DNA from: Allocatelliglobosispora scoriae
GTDB taxonomy: Bacteria > Actinomycetota > Actinomycetes > Mycobacteriales > Micromonosporaceae
NCBI RefSeq assembly: GCF_014204945.1
Contig: NZ_JACHMN010000003.1
Span: forward strand, 1,674,001-1,738,000
DNA length: 64,000 bases
Direction: 5' to 3'
This document shows, in pieces, positions 42,797 through 64,000 of the stretch. Position 1 is the first letter of the stretch. The number at the start of each line of letters is the position of its first letter. The position numbers were made by a program, and so were the translations under genes. The notes under the pieces were generated by a model. The model saw only the letters and a program-made list of their open reading frames with translations. It did not search any database and had not been told where the DNA came from.

Positions 42797-45700
42797 ATGG
42801 TTGGCGAGAAGGCCCAGCGAGCCGGGACGGCGTCGAAGGACGGTGCCCGGACGGTGATCGGCGCACGCCCCGCGGCGACGGGGGAGCCGATCGCCATCGT
42901 CGGCATGGCGTGCCGGCTGCCGCAGGCCGGTGACCCGGCCGCGTTCTGGCGGCTGCTGCGCGGCGGCGTCGACGCGGTGACCGAGGCCGCCGAGGAGCGC
43001 TGGTCGCGGGAGATCGTGCCGGACTACCGCCGGGGCGGCTTCCTCGACGAGGTGGACCGCTTCGACGCCGGGTTCTTCGGCATCTCGCCCAACGAGGCGG
43101 CCGCGATGGACCCGCAGCAGCGCCTCGTCCTCGAACTCGCCTGGGAGGCCCTGGAGCAGGCCCGCATCGTCCCCGCCGGGCTGCGGGGGACCAGCGCGGG
43201 CGTCTTCATCGGTGCCATCGCGGGCGACTACGCCGCGATGCAGGACCGCCTCGGCACGGGTGGTGCGCACTCCTACACCGGCACCCACCGGGCGATCATC
43301 GCCAACCGGGTCTCCTACGTCCTCGGTCTGCGCGGTGCGAGCCTCACCCTCGACACCGGACAGTCGTCGTCCCTCGTCGCCGTGCAGATGGCGTGCGAGA
43401 GCCTGCGCCGCGGCGAGAGCGGGCTCGCGCTCGCGGGCGGCGTCAACCTCAACCTCCTCGCCGAGACGACCGCCGCGATCGGGCGTTTCGGCGCGCTCTC
43501 CGCCGACGGCCGGTGCCACGTCTTCGACGAGCGCGCCAACGGATACGTACGCGGTGAGGGCGGCGCCCTCATCGTCCTCAAGCCGCTGAGCGCAGCGCTG
43601 CGCGACGGCGACATCGTGCACGGCGTGATCCTCGGCGGCGCGGTCAACAACGACGGCGGCGGCGACTGGCTCACCTCCCCGAGCCGGCAGGCGCAGCAGG
43701 ATGTCATCGAGCAGGCCTGCGCGCAGGCGGGGGTCACGCCGTCCGATGTGGCGTACGTGGAGCTGCACGGCACGGGCACGAAGGTCGGCGACCCGATCGA
43801 GGCGGCGGCGCTCGGCGCGGCCCTCGGTGCGGGGCGCCCGGCGAAGCAGCCGTTGCTGGTGGGCTCGGTGAAGACCAACATCGGCCACCTGGAGGGCGCG
43901 GCGGGCATCGCCGGGCTGCTCAAGGTGGTGCTGAGCCTCAAGCACGGCGAGGTGCCGGCGACCGTCGGCTTCGCCCGGCCCAACCCGGAGATCCCCCTCG
44001 ACGAGCTGCGGCTGCGGGTCGTCCAGGAGACCCAGCCGTGGCCGGGGCGCAGCCGGATCGCCGGCGTCAGCTCCTTCGGCATGGGCGGCACCAACTGCCA
44101 CCTCGTGATCGGTGCGCCGCCCGCCCCCGAGGCGGCGCCGCCAGCGGCCCCGTCGGCGCGGCCGGTCACGGGCAGGCCGGACCTGCCGTGGGTGCTCTCG
44201 GCCCGGTCGGCACCGGCACTGCGCGCTCAGGCCCGGCGCCTGCACGAGCACCTCACCGCGTCGCCCGACCTCACGACACCCGACATCGCGCTGGCACTGC
44301 TGCACACCCGGGCCGAGCTCGAGCACCGGGCGGTCGTCGTCGGCGGGGACCTCGCCGACCGGACCGCCAGCCTCGCCTCCCTCGCCGCCGGGCAGCCCGA
44401 CAGCCGGGCGATCATCGGCTCCGCCACCCGCGGCCGCACCGTCTTCGTCTTCCCCGGGCAGGGTTCGCAGTGGCCGGAGATGGCCCGCGACCTGCTCGAC
44501 ACCTCGCCGGAGTTCGCCGCGCGGCTCACCGCCTGCGACGAGGCGCTCTCCGCCTTCGTGGACTATTCGCTCCTCGACGTGCTGCGGGGCAGGCCCGGTA
44601 CGCCGGACTTCGCCCGCGTCGACGTCGTCCAGCCCGCGCTCTGGGCCGTCATGGTGTCGCTCGCGGAGCTGTGGCGGGCCCGTGGCGTACACCCCGAGGT
44701 CGTCATCGGGCACTCGCAGGGTGAGATCGCCGCGGCGACGGTGTCCGGCGCGCTCTCGCTCGCCGACGGCGCGCGGGTGGTGGCCCTGCGCAGCCGCGCC
44801 ATCAACGCGATCGCCGGCAGCGGCGGGATGATGTCCGTCGCCGCGCCGATCGACGTGGTCGAGGCGGCGGTCGGGCGGCTCGCGCCGGATGCGACCGTCG
44901 CCGCCTACAACGGGTCGCGCGGGATCGTCGTCTCCGGCACCACTGCCGCCCTCGCGGAGTTGGAGCGGGAGTTCACCGCCGCCGATCACCGCACCCGGAT
45001 CGTCCCGGTGGACTACGCGTCGCACTCCGTCGCCGTCGAGCAGATCCGCGACGAGCTGCGGGTGGCGCTCGCGCCGATCCGGCCGGTCTCGACCGAGACC
45101 CTCTTCCTCTCGACGCTCACCGGCGAGCCGATCGACACCGCGCGGCTCGACGCCGACTACTGGTTCCGCAGCCTGCGCAACCCCGTCCGCTTCTGGCAGG
45201 CGACCCAGGTCGCACTGGAGCTGGGCTGCGGGCTCTTCGTCGAGTGCAGCCCGCACCCGGGGCTCGTCGCCGCGCTGCAGGAGACGATCGAGGAGGCCGA
45301 GCGCGATGCCGCCGTCGTCGGCACGCTGCGCCGCAACCTCGGCGGCCCGGACCAGTTCGACCGCTCGCTCGCCGAGGCCTATGCGGCCGGTGCGACCGTC
45401 GCCTGGGACAGGACGGCACCGGTCGACCGGCAGACGCTGATCGACCTGCCCACCTACCCCTTCCAGCGGCAGCGCCACTGGCTGACCCAGCCGGGCGAGG
45501 CGGCTCCGGCGCGCCGCGGGGCGGCCTCCGCCGTCGCGGAGCCGGTGGAGAGCGAGCAGCCGGCGCCGACCCGGTCCCGCCGCGAGCTGCGCGACCTCGT
45601 GCTCGCGACGACCGCCTCCGCGCTGGGCCACGCCGACGCGCGAGCCATCACGAACGGAGCCGCCTTCAAGGAGCTCGGCGTCGACTCGGCGACCGCGATC

Positions 45701-48700
45701 GAGCTGCGCAACCGGCTCCGCGCCGCGACCGGCCTCGCCCTCCCGACCGGCCTGCTCTTCGACTACCCGACCCCCGACCAGGTCACCGACCACCTGCTCG
45801 CCCTGGGCAACCGCACGGCGGGCGGGACCGCGACCGCAGCGCGGTCCACTGTGGATGCTGACGGCGATCCGATCGTCGTGGTCGCGATGGGCTGCCGCTA
45901 CCCCGGCGACGTGCTGACGCCCGAGGACCTGTGGGCGCTGGTCGGCAGCGGTGCCGAGGCGATCGGCGACTTCCCGGTCAACCGCGGCTGGGACGTGGAC
46001 GCGCTCTTCGCGACCGGTCCCGAGCGTTCCGGCACCAGCGACACCCGGCGCGGCGGCTTCCTGCGCGACGCCGACCAGTTCGACGCCGGATTCTTCGGCA
46101 TCAGCCCGCGCGAGGCGTCCGCGATGGATCCGCAGCAGCGGCTCCTGCTGGAGATCTGCTGGGAGACGGTCGAGCGGGCCGGGATCGACCACGAGTCGCT
46201 GCGCGGCAGCTCGACCGGCGTCTTCGTCGGCGCGATGGCCTCGGACTACGGCCCCCGCCTGCACCAGGCCGGCGGGGCGGTCGACGGACACCTGCTCACC
46301 GGCACCGCGCTCAGCGTCGCCTCCGGGCGCATCGCCTACACGCTCGGCCTCGAAGGACCGGCGCTCACCGTCGACACCGCGTGCTCGTCGTCGCTCGTCG
46401 CGATCCACCTCGCCGTGCAGGCGCTGCGCCGCGGCGAGTGCACCCTCGCGCTCGCCGGTGGCGTCACCGTGATGTCGACGCCCGGCATGTTCGTCGAGTT
46501 CTCCCGCCAGGGCGGCCTCGCCGTCGACGGCCGCTGCAAGGCCTTCGGCGCCGACGCCGACGGCACCGGCTGGGGCGAGGGCGCCGGGATGCTGCTGCTG
46601 GAGCGCCGCTCCGACGCGCAGCGCAACGGCCACCAGATCCTCGCCGTGATCCGGGGCAGCGCCGTCAATCAGGACGGCCGTAGCAACGGCATGACCGCAC
46701 CCAACGGCCCCGCCCAGGAGCGGGTGATCCGGCAGGCGCTCGCCGACGCCCGGCTCTCGCCGCGGGATGTCGACGTGGTGGAGGCGCACGGCACCGGCAC
46801 GAAGCTCGGCGACCCGATCGAGGCGCAGGCGCTGCTCGCCACCTATGGCCAGGACCGCCCCGCCGACCAGCCGCTCTGGCTCGGCTCCCTGAAGTCCAAC
46901 ATCGGCCACACCCAGGCCGCGGCGGGCGTCGGCGGCGTGATCAAGATGGTGCTGGCGATGCGCCACGGCGTCCTCCCGGCCACCCTGCACGCCGACGAAT
47001 CCACCCCGCACGTCGACTGGAGCGGCGGTGCGGTCGCGCTGCTCACCAAGCCCGTCGCGATCGCCCCCGGCCGCACGATCCGGGCCGGTGTCTCCAGCTT
47101 CGGCATCAGCGGCACCAACGCGCACCTCATCCTGGAGCAGGCGCCCGCCGCCGAGCCCGGTCCGGCTCCCGTCGGCGAGACCGGGCCGCTCGTCTGGGTG
47201 CTCTCGGCCCGCTCGTCCGCCGCGCTGCGCGCGCAGGCAGGTCAACTGCACGACTTCGCGATGTGTACGCCGGCCGAAGACCTCCCCGCCGCCGCCGTCG
47301 AGCTGGCCCGGCGTACCCGTTTCGAGCACCGGGCCGTGGTGGTCGCCGGGGACCGCGACGAGCTGCTCGCCGCCCTCGCCGCGCTGGCCGAGGGCACCGG
47401 GCACCCGAGCCTCACCGAGGGGGTCGCGGGCACCGATCTGCGCCCGGTCTTCGTCTTCCCCGGGCAGGGTTCGCAGTGGGCCGGGATGGCCGTGGAACTC
47501 ATGGACGGCCACCCGGGCTTCCGGGCGGAGCTGCTGCGGTGCGACGCGGCGCTGAGGGCGTACACCCCCTGGTCCGTCGTGGACGTGCTGCGGGGGACCG
47601 ACGGCGCGCCCGCGCTGGACGGCTCCGAGGTCGTGCAGCCGGTGCTCTTCGCGGTGATGATGTCGCTCGCGGCGCTCTGGCGCGAGCTCGGCGTCGAGCC
47701 CGCGTCGGTGATCGGCCACTCGCAGGGCGAGATCGCCGCCGCCTGTGTCAGCGGCGCGCTCTCCCTGCAGGACGGTGCCCGGATCGTGGCGCTGCGCAGC
47801 CGGATGCTGATGCGGCTCACCGGCTCCGGCGGCATGACCGCGGTGGCGCTGCCCGCCGCCCGCGTCGAGGAGATGCTGGCGCCGTGGTCGCAGCGGCTCT
47901 GGGTGGCGATCCACAACGGACCGACGAGCACGGTGATCGCCGGTGACCCGGACGCGCTGGACGAGTTCGCGGCCGCCTGCGACGAGTCGGTGCAGGTCCG
48001 CCGCCTGCCGGTGGATTACGCCTCGCACACCCCGCACATCGAGTCGCTCCACGACGAGCTGCTCGATGTCCTCGCCGGTGTCGCGCCGCACACCACGGAA
48101 GTCGGCTTCTGCTCCGCCATGGAGGGCCGGTTCATCGAGACCTCGGAGCTGACGGCCGACTACTGGTACCGCAGCCTGCGCCACCCGGTGCAGTTCGAGG
48201 ACGCGATCCGGACCTTCGCCGGCCGGGGAACACCGCTCTTCATCGAGGCGAGCCCGCATCCGGCGCTCACCGGCCACGTGCAGGACACCCTGCGCGACGC
48301 GGGCGACCCCGGCGACTCCGTCGGCTCGCTGCGGCGCGGCGACGGCGGCTGGCGCCGGTTCCTCACCTCGGCGAGCCAGGCCTTCGTCCTCGGCGCGCCC
48401 GTGGACTGGTCGGCCGCGCTCGCCCCGGCGGCCCGCCGCGACATCGACCTGCCGACATACCCCTTCGAGCACCGCCGCTACTGGATCGAGGGCGACACCG
48501 CCGCCGACGTGTCGGCCAGCGGCCTGACCACCTCCGGGCACCCGCTGCTCGGTGCCGTCGTGCCCCTCGCCGAGGGCGGGGGACACCTGCTCACGGGTCG
48601 GATCTCCCGGGGCGCGACGCCGTGGCTGACCGACCACGCGGTCGACGGCTCGGTGCTGCTGCCCGGCACGGCCTTCGTCGAGCTGGCCCTGGAGGCCGCG

Positions 48701-51307
48701 ACGGTGGCGGGCTGCGACCTGATCGAGGAGCTGACGCTCGAAGCGCCGCTGGTGCTCCCCGAGACCGGTGCGGTCCAGGTGCAGCTCACCGTCGGCGCCG
48801 ACGACGAGGGCCGCCGCAGCATCACCGTCTTCGCCCGACCCGCCGACGACCCCGAGGGCGGGTGGACGCGCCACGCGACCGGCACGCTGGGCACCGCCGC
48901 CCCCGCGCACCTCGCGACCGGCGGCGAATGGCCCCCCGCCGACGCCGTCCCGGTCTACCTCGACGATGCCTACGAGCAGCTCGCCGAGGGCGGCTACGAG
49001 TACGGCCCCGCCTTCCAGGGACTCGTCGGCGCATGGCGGACGGAGACCGACGCCTATGTCGAGGTCGAGCTCCCGGCCGCCGTGCGCGACGACGCGGACC
49101 TCTTCACGCTGCACCCGGCGCTGCTCGACGCGGCACTGCACCTGCTCGTCCTCACCGGACTCGCCGATGCGGGCGACGGGTCGCTGCTGCTGCCGTTCCA
49201 CTGGAGCGGCGTGCACGTCGCGGCTCGCGGCGCGCAGTCGCTGCGGGTGCGGCTGACCGGCTCGGGCGAGGACCGGGTCGGCCTCACCATCCACGACTCC
49301 GCCGGGCAGCCGGTCGCGACCGCCGAGGCGCTCACCCTGCTCCGGGTTCCCCGCCGCAGCGGTGCCCTGCGCCCGCGCGGCCAGGCGGTGCCCTACGCGA
49401 TCGACTGGACCGACCTGTCGCTGCCCGAGACCGATCTCGCCGGGCAGCGCTGGGCGCTCGTCGTCGGCGACGGTTCGGCCGACGGGCTCGGCGCCTCGCT
49501 GACGAAGGCCGGCCTCGACATCGCCGTCTACTACGACCTGCCGTCGCTCGCCGACATGACCGCGGGCGACGTGCCGGGCACCGTCGTCGTCGCCTACACG
49601 CCCGAGATCGACCCCGACGACCTGGCCTACTCGGTGCGCGAGGGGATCTACCCCGTCATCGACCTGCTCCAGGCGTGGGTCGGCGACGACCGCTTCACCG
49701 GCAGCAGGCTCGTCTTCGCCACCCGGGGCGCCTTCGACACCCCGTTGACGACCGACGGGCTGGCGCACGCTCCACTGTGGGGACTCGTCCGGGCCGCGCA
49801 GGTGGAGCACCCCGGCCGCTTCGCGCTGCTCGACCTCGACGAGGGCGACTGCAACTGGGGCCTCGCCGCCGCCGCGATGGATGCGGGGGAGACGCAGCTC
49901 GTCGCCCGTGACGGCGGGGTACGGGTGCCGCGGCTGGCCCGCCGCGACCTCCCGGCCGACGCCGTCGCCACCGAGGTGGACCCCGCGGGCACGGTCCTGG
50001 TGACCGGCGGGACCGGCGGCCTGGGCGCGCTCGTCGCGCAGCGGCTGGTAGAGCGCCACGGCGTCCGGCACCTGCTGCTCACCTCCCGCCGGGGCGCGGC
50101 GACGCCGGGCGCGGACGAGCTGGTCACCGTGCTATCCGAGCTGGGCGCGTCGGTCACGATCGCCGCCTGCGACGTCGCCGACCGGCGAGCGCTCGCGAAG
50201 CTCCTCGCCGCGATCCCGGCCGAGCACCCGCTCACCGGCGTCGTGCACGCGGCGGGCATCCTCGACGACGCCACCGTGCAGGGGCTCTCCGCGCAGCGGA
50301 TCGACTCGGTCTTCCGCCCCAAGGTCGACGCGGGCTGGCTGCTGCACGAGCAGACCCGCGACCTGCCGCTGAAGCTCTTCGTCCTCTTCTCCTCGATCGC
50401 CGGCGTGCTCGGCAACCCGGGCCAGGGCAACTACGCCGCCGCCAACGTCTTCCTCGACGGCCTCGCCGAGCACCGCCACGGCCTGGGCCTGCCCGCGACC
50501 TCGATCGCGTGGGGCCTGTGGGCCACCGCGACCTCCATGACCGGCGGCCTCGACGACGCGGACGTGGCCCGGCTCGGCCGCTCCGGCATCGCGCCGCTCA
50601 GCTCCGAGCAGGGTCTCGACCTCCTCGATGCCGCGCTCGCCTCACCCGACGCGGTGGTGGTCGCGAGCCGCTGGGACAACGCGGGCCTGCGGGCGCGCGC
50701 CGAGTCCGACCTGCTCACGCCCATGCTCCGCAGCCTGGTACGCGCACCGCGCCGCGCCGACACCGCGACGTCCCGTCCGGCGGCCGCCACGAGCGGCGGG
50801 GGAGCGGCGGAGCTCGTCGCCCGCCTCACCTCGCTGGCACCGGCGGACGCCCGCCTCGTCCTGGTGGACCTGGTGCGCACCCAGGTGGCGGCGGTCCTCG
50901 GCTATGCCAGCGTCGACGGGGTCAATGCGGACCGCGCCTTCAGCGAGCTGGGCTTCGACTCCCTCACCGCGGTCGAGCTGCGCAACCGCCTCGACGCCGC
51001 GTGCGGGCTGCGACTGCCCGCCACGCTCGCCTTCGACTACCCGACGGTCGCGGGGCTCTCGGACTTCCTCTTCCGCACCCTGGTCCCGGCGCCGCAGTCA
51101 CCCGACGAGGCGCTGCGGGCGAGCCTGGATCAGGTGGCCCTGGCGCTGCCGCACCACGACGACGCGACCCGCGGCAAGGTCATCGCGATCCTGCACAGCA
51201 CGTTGGCACGGCTGGAGGCCGGTCCGGCCGGTGCGACCACCGTGCAGGACAGGATCCGGTCGGCTTCGGACGACGAGATCTTCGCCTTCATCGACAACCA
51301 AATCTGA
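42797..51307 (+). CDS. Type I PKS: loading module (KSQ-AT-ACP) and module 1 (KS-AT-DH-KR-ACP)
   Basis: About 2836 residues. ATG 42797 has a weak GAGGTG behind it; ATG 42722 and 42590 are alternatives in AT-rich DNA. Loading KS (42888-44120) reads DTGQSSSLV, Gln replacing the catalytic Cys (43361-43363), a decarboxylating KSQ. Its AT has RVDVVQ, GHSQGE and YASH, signs of methylmalonyl-CoA; the ACP site is GVDSA. Module 1: KS with DTACSSS (Cys 46382-46384), methylmalonyl-type AT (GHSQGE, YASH; 47440-48480), DH with [12 protein letters not shown] and [11 protein letters not shown]-type KR ([17 protein letters not shown]; 49985-50680) and ACP with GFDSL. The C-terminal docking helix ends [14 protein letters not shown]. 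Predicted product 2-methylpent-2-enoyl-ACP. Confidence 0.93.
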   Translation: MVGEKAQRAGTASKDGARTVIGARPAATGEPIAIVGMACRLPQAGDPAAFWRLLRGGVDAVTEAAEERWSREIVPDYRRGGFLDEVDRFDAGFFGISPNEAAAMDPQQRLVLELAWEALEQARIVPAGLRGTSAGVFIGAIAGDYAAMQDRLGTGGAHSYTGTHRAIIANRVSYVLGLRGASLTLDTGQSSSLVAVQMACESLRRGESGLALAGGVNLNLLAETTAAIGRFGALSADGRCHVFDERANGYVRGEGGALIVLKPLSAALRDGDIVHGVILGGAVNNDGGGDWLTSPSRQAQQDVIEQACAQAGVTPSDVAYVELHGTGTKVGDPIEAAALGAALGAGRPAKQPLLVGSVKTNIGHLEGAAGIAGLLKVVLSLKHGEVPATVGFARPNPEIPLDELRLRVVQETQPWPGRSRIAGVSSFGMGGTNCHLVIGAPPAPEAAPPAAPSARPVTGRPDLPWVLSARSAPALRAQARRLHEHLTASPDLTTPDIALALLHTRAELEHRAVVVGGDLADRTASLASLAAGQPDSRAIIGSATRGRTVFVFPGQGSQWPEMARDLLDTSPEFAARLTACDEALSAFVDYSLLDVLRGRPGTPDFARVDVVQPALWAVMVSLAELWRARGVHPEVVIGHSQGEIAAATVSGALSLADGARVVALRSRAINAIAGSGGMMSVAAPIDVVEAAVGRLAPDATVAAYNGSRGIVVSGTTAALAELEREFTAADHRTRIVPVDYASHSVAVEQIRDELRVALAPIRPVSTETLFLSTLTGEPIDTARLDADYWFRSLRNPVRFWQATQVALELGCGLFVECSPHPGLVAALQETIEEAERDAAVVGTLRRNLGGPDQFDRSLAEAYAAGATVAWDRTAPVDRQTLIDLPTYPFQRQRHWLTQPGEAAPARRGAASAVAEPVESEQPAPTRSRRELRDLVLATTASALGHADARAITNGAAFKELGVDSATAIELRNRLRAATGLALPTGLLFDYPTPDQVTDHLLALGNRTAGGTATAARSTVDADGDPIVVVAMGCRYPGDVLTPEDLWALVGSGAEAIGDFPVNRGWDVDALFATGPERSGTSDTRRGGFLRDADQFDAGFFGISPREASAMDPQQRLLLEICWETVERAGIDHESLRGSSTGVFVGAMASDYGPRLHQAGGAVDGHLLTGTALSVASGRIAYTLGLEGPALTVDTACSSSLVAIHLAVQALRRGECTLALAGGVTVMSTPGMFVEFSRQGGLAVDGRCKAFGADADGTGWGEGAGMLLLERRSDAQRNGHQILAVIRGSAVNQDGRSNGMTAPNGPAQERVIRQALADARLSPRDVDVVEAHGTGTKLGDPIEAQALLATYGQDRPADQPLWLGSLKSNIGHTQAAAGVGGVIKMVLAMRHGVLPATLHADESTPHVDWSGGAVALLTKPVAIAPGRTIRAGVSSFGISGTNAHLILEQAPAAEPGPAPVGETGPLVWVLSARSSAALRAQAGQLHDFAMCTPAEDLPAAAVELARRTRFEHRAVVVAGDRDELLAALAALAEGTGHPSLTEGVAGTDLRPVFVFPGQGSQWAGMAVELMDGHPGFRAELLRCDAALRAYTPWSVVDVLRGTDGAPALDGSEVVQPVLFAVMMSLAALWRELGVEPASVIGHSQGEIAAACVSGALSLQDGARIVALRSRMLMRLTGSGGMTAVALPAARVEEMLAPWSQRLWVAIHNGPTSTVIAGDPDALDEFAAACDESVQVRRLPVDYASHTPHIESLHDELLDVLAGVAPHTTEVGFCSAMEGRFIETSELTADYWYRSLRHPVQFEDAIRTFAGRGTPLFIEASPHPALTGHVQDTLRDAGDPGDSVGSLRRGDGGWRRFLTSASQAFVLGAPVDWSAALAPAARRDIDLPTYPFEHRRYWIEGDTAADVSASGLTTSGHPLLGAVVPLAEGGGHLLTGRISRGATPWLTDHAVDGSVLLPGTAFVELALEAATVAGCDLIEELTLEAPLVLPETGAVQVQLTVGADDEGRRSITVFARPADDPEGGWTRHATGTLGTAAPAHLATGGEWPPADAVPVYLDDAYEQLAEGGYEYGPAFQGLVGAWRTETDAYVEVELPAAVRDDADLFTLHPALLDAALHLLVLTGLADAGDGSLLLPFHWSGVHVAARGAQSLRVRLTGSGEDRVGLTIHDSAGQPVATAEALTLLRVPRRSGALRPRGQAVPYAIDWTDLSLPETDLAGQRWALVVGDGSADGLGASLTKAGLDIAVYYDLPSLADMTAGDVPGTVVVAYTPEIDPDDLAYSVREGIYPVIDLLQAWVGDDRFTGSRLVFATRGAFDTPLTTDGLAHAPLWGLVRAAQVEHPGRFALLDLDEGDCNWGLAAAAMDAGETQLVARDGGVRVPRLARRDLPADAVATEVDPAGTVLVTGGTGGLGALVAQRLVERHGVRHLLLTSRRGAATPGADELVTVLSELGASVTIAACDVADRRALAKLLAAIPAEHPLTGVVHAAGILDDATVQGLSAQRIDSVFRPKVDAGWLLHEQTRDLPLKLFVLFSSIAGVLGNPGQGNYAAANVFLDGLAEHRHGLGLPATSIAWGLWATATSMTGGLDDADVARLGRSGIAPLSSEQGLDLLDAALASPDAVVVASRWDNAGLRARAESDLLTPMLRSLVRAPRRADTATSRPAAATSGGGAAELVARLTSLAPADARLVLVDLVRTQVAAVLGYASVDGVNADRAFSELGFDSLTAVELRNRLDAACGLRLPATLAFDYPTVAGLSDFLFRTLVPAPQSPDEALRASLDQVALALPHHDDATRGKVIAILHSTLARLEAGPAGATTVQDRIRSASDDEIFAFIDNQI

Positions 51308-51338
51308 GTCCGGTACTGATTCCCGAAAGGCTTGACTG

Positions 51339-56900
<5,562 letters not shown>

Positions 56901-56933
56901 TCCCGGCGACGGAGAGTTTGGAGAGAAGGATTC

Positions 56934-58379
56934 ATGGCGACATCCGATGAGCTCGGCGAGGACCCCAGCGTGGTCACCGCCGGTCTCGAGCCGCAGGTAC
57001 GCACGGCCCCCGGCCGGCGTACCCGGACCGAGGGACCGCTGGTCTGGGTCCTGTCGGCGCGCTCGGAGGCGGCGCTGCGCGCTCAGGCCGGGCGCCTGCG
57101 CGACTACGTGGCGCTCGCCTCCGTCGAGGATCTCGCCGCGGCCGGGCACGAGCTGTCCCGGCTGACCGCCCTCGACCACCGGGCCGCGGTCGTCGCCGAC
57201 GACCGCGACGGGCTGCTCGCCGGGTTCACCGCGCTCGCCGCCGGCGCCGCGCACCCCGGCGTCACCGAGGGTGTGGCCGGCGGCGACGTACGCCCGGTCT
57301 TCGTCTTCCCCGGCCACGGTCCACAGTGGGCGGAGATGGCGGCCGAGCTGCTGGAGACGAACGAGGTCTTCTGGGAGTGGATGTGCCGCTGCGACGGCGC
57401 GCTCGCCGAGCACATCGACTGGTCGGTGCTGGACGTGCTGCGCCAGGAGGACGGAGCGCCCGAGCTGCACCGCTCCGACGTCATCCAGCCGGTGCTCTTC
57501 GCCGTGATGGTCTGCCTCGCCGCGCTGTGGCGCTCGCTCGGGGTCGAGCCGACCGCCGTCATCGGCCACTCGCACGGCGAGACCGCCGCCGCCTGCGTCG
57601 CCGGAGCGCTCTCCCTCGAGGACGGTGCGAAGATCGTCGCCCTGCGCAGCAAGGCGCTGACCCGGCTGCGCGGCACCGGCGGCATGGTCGTCGTCGCGCT
57701 CTCGGCGGACCGGGCGCGCGAGCTGATCGCGCCCTGGTCGGACCGGCTCTGGGTCGCCGTCTTCGCCGGTCCCGCCTGCGCCGTCGTCGCCGGTGAGGTG
57801 GCGGCGCTCGACGAGTTCGCGGCGGCCTGCGCCGACACGGTCGCGCTGCGCCGCATCCGGATCGACTGCGCGCTGCACACCCCGCACATCGATGCGCTCG
57901 ACGCCGAGCTGCTCGAGCTCCTGGCCGGGGTCACCCCGCTCGCCACCGAGGTCGTCTTCGCCTCCTCGGTCGCCGGGGCGATCCTGCCGAGCACCGACCT
58001 CACCACCGGCTACTGGGTGGAGAACCTGAGCCGGCCGGTGCGCTTCGACGCGGCGGTCACCGCCGTCGCGGGGCTCGGCAACCCCCTCTTCATCGAGGTC
58101 AGCCCCCATCCGGTGCTCGGCGACGATGTCCGCGACATCCTGCGCGACGCCGACCTCGCCGGTGCCACCTGCAGCACCCTGCACCGGGAGTCCGGCGACT
58201 GGCGCACGGTCGTGGCCGCCGCCGCCCGCGCCCACGTCCTCGGAGCGCGGGTGGACTGGCCGACGGTGCTCGACCAGCCCTCACCGCCCCACACCGGCTT
58301 CGACCAGGGCCGCTTCCGGCTCGCCACCGACGGCAGCGCACCGCAGCCTGCCTCGCTCACCGACGAATCCCGCTCTGTT

Positions 58380-58394
<15 letters not shown>
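56934..58394 (+). CDS. Free-standing acyltransferase between PKS genes
   Basis: 486 residues. Starts MATSDELGED, like a docking coil, then goes straight into the post-KS linker ([20 protein letters not shown]) and one AT domain. The active site is GHSHGE and the catalytic His sits in CALH where PKS ATs have YASH or HAFH. The oxyanion motif is FPGHGPQW instead of FPGQGSQW; the acid-binding Arg (VALRSKAL) is kept. Closest by eye to the module 1 AT of the first PKS. No KS or ACP is present. Either it loads a special extender or starter in trans, or it is the remainder of a module that lost its KS. Its stop is 3 bases before the next PKS start. Confidence 0.88.
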
Positions 58395-63257
<4,863 letters not shown>

Positions 63258-63265
63258 GGACCGAC

Positions 63266-64000
63266 GTGAGTGACCAGACCGAGAGCGATTTCACCGGGAC
63301 CAGCATCGCCATCGTCGGCATGTCGGGTCGCTTCCCCGGTGCGGCGGACGTCGCCGAGCTGTGGGCCAACATCCGCGCCGGGATCTCCGGCATCACCCGC
63401 TTCACCGACGAGGAGCTGCGGGCGGCCGGCGTACCGGACGAGCTGATCGCCGACCCGGCCTACGTCAAGGCCAACCCGGTGATCGAGGGCATCGACCTCT
63501 TCGACGCGGGCTTCTTCGGCGTGGGGCCGAAGGAGGCGCAGATCCTCGACCCGCAGCAGCGGCTCTACCTGGAGCACAACTGGCAGGCGCTGGAGGACGC
63601 GGGCTGCGACCCGACCCGCTTCGACGGCACGATCGGCGTCTTCGGCGGCAGCGCGTGGAGCTCCTACCTGCAGAACAACCTCGCCCCCAGCGGGATCGCC
63701 TCGGTCATGGGCGACCTCGCGGTCGGCCTCGCCAACGACAAGGACTCGCTCACCACCCGGGTCGCGCACACCCTCGGCCTGACCGGGCCGAGCTACAGCG
63801 TGCAGAGCTACTGCTCCACCTCGCTCGTCGCAGTCTGCGCGGCGGCGACGAGCCTCGCCAACTTCGAGTGCGACATGGCGCTCGCCGGCGGTGTCAACGT
63901 GGCGGTGCCGCACAACGTCGGCTACCTCTACCAGCAGGGCGGGATCGCGCCGCCGGACGCCGAGTGCCGGGCGTTCGACGCCGCCGGTCTCGGCAGCCCG
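63266..64000 (+). CDS. Type I PKS, ketosynthase N-terminal part (runs off the window)
   Basis: Open to the right edge; 245 residues visible. GTG 63266 follows GAGGA at 5 bases; ATG 63254, overlapping the previous stop, is the alternative. KS start SIAIVGMSGRFPGAADVAEL, FFGVGPKEAQILDPQQRLYL, and catalytic Cys in SVQSYCSTSLVAVC (63812-63814). The YCSTS context and the GPKEAQ motif differ from the actinobacterial modular KS and resemble KSs of NRPS-PKS hybrid and iterative enzymes. It extends the chain from module 3; downstream domains cannot be seen. Confidence 0.88.
   Translation, partial: MSDQTESDFTGTSIAIVGMSGRFPGAADVAELWANIRAGISGITRFTDEELRAAGVPDELIADPAYVKANPVIEGIDLFDAGFFGVGPKEAQILDPQQRLYLEHNWQALEDAGCDPTRFDGTIGVFGGSAWSSYLQNNLAPSGIASVMGDLAVGLANDKDSLTTRVAHTLGLTGPSYSVQSYCSTSLVAVCAAATSLANFECDMALAGGVNVAVPHNVGYLYQQGGIAPPDAECRAFDAAGLGSP

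Noticed and set aside
42719-50071. 2450-codon open frame on the minus strand
   Set aside because: Antisense shadow of the first PKS; Arg/Gly/Val-rich low-complexity translation without any domain.

Overview
The window is high-GC actinobacterial DNA: GTG starts, ATGA/GTGA stop-start overlaps, long SARP/AfsR regulators, modular type I PKS genes and long GC-rich antisense shadow ORFs. Gene content (PadR/permease pair, YD-repeat polymorphic toxin, long intergenic palindromes) suggests a filamentous genus such as those in Micromonosporaceae. That placement is inference; no rRNA, tRNA or other taxonomic marker is present.

Layout. (1) 1-6.6 kb: 3' end of a giant RHS/YD-repeat toxin with LamG, Hint and nuclease-like tip, followed by an overlapping small acidic putative immunity gene. 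(2) 6.6-10.5 kb: PadR regulator/membrane protein pair, XRE-type regulator, FAD oxidoreductase. (3) 10.67-17.2 kb: a compact unusual island made of a TIR-macro fusion, a divergent four-TM protein fused to a nucleosidase, and a convergent three-gene operon (membrane protein, second membrane protein, separate nucleosidase). The second membrane protein and the separate nucleosidase share a short NNF...AVTFGxNSPA motif. I regard this as the best candidate for an undescribed immune or cell-suicide system. (4) 17.3-24.1 kb: PLP decarboxylase, two secreted proteins with Ca-binding-type folds, a SARP/AfsR regulator, a GNAT acetyltransferase. (5) 24.4-29.8 kb: ABC exporter operon divergent from a two-component system.

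(6) 29.9 kb to the right edge: a biosynthetic gene cluster. It starts with a phosphopantetheinyl transferase, a SARP regulator with a TTA codon at position 3 and a TrmB/LuxR-type regulator. It continues with two stand-alone condensation proteins (one a collapsed NRPS module), a DUF5988-like small protein and an ACP / AMP-ligase / PLP-decarboxylase trio. The PKS line follows: KSQ-AT-ACP-KS-AT-DH-KR-ACP, then KS-AT-DH-KR-ACP, a free-standing AT, KS-AT-KR-T, and a partial KS that leaves the window.

Working model for the cluster (inference): the loading module decarboxylates methylmalonyl to propionyl. Modules 1 and 2 build a methyl-branched diene and module 3 leaves a beta-hydroxyl, giving a 3-hydroxy-6-methylnona-4,6-dienoyl thioester before the fourth KS. 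The ACP trio would supply a carrier-bound decarboxylated amino acid, and the condensation proteins could join it to the chain. Several intergenic gaps are filled by very long palindromes that act as terminators; the one at 40984-41109 exactly fills the space between two convergent stop codons.
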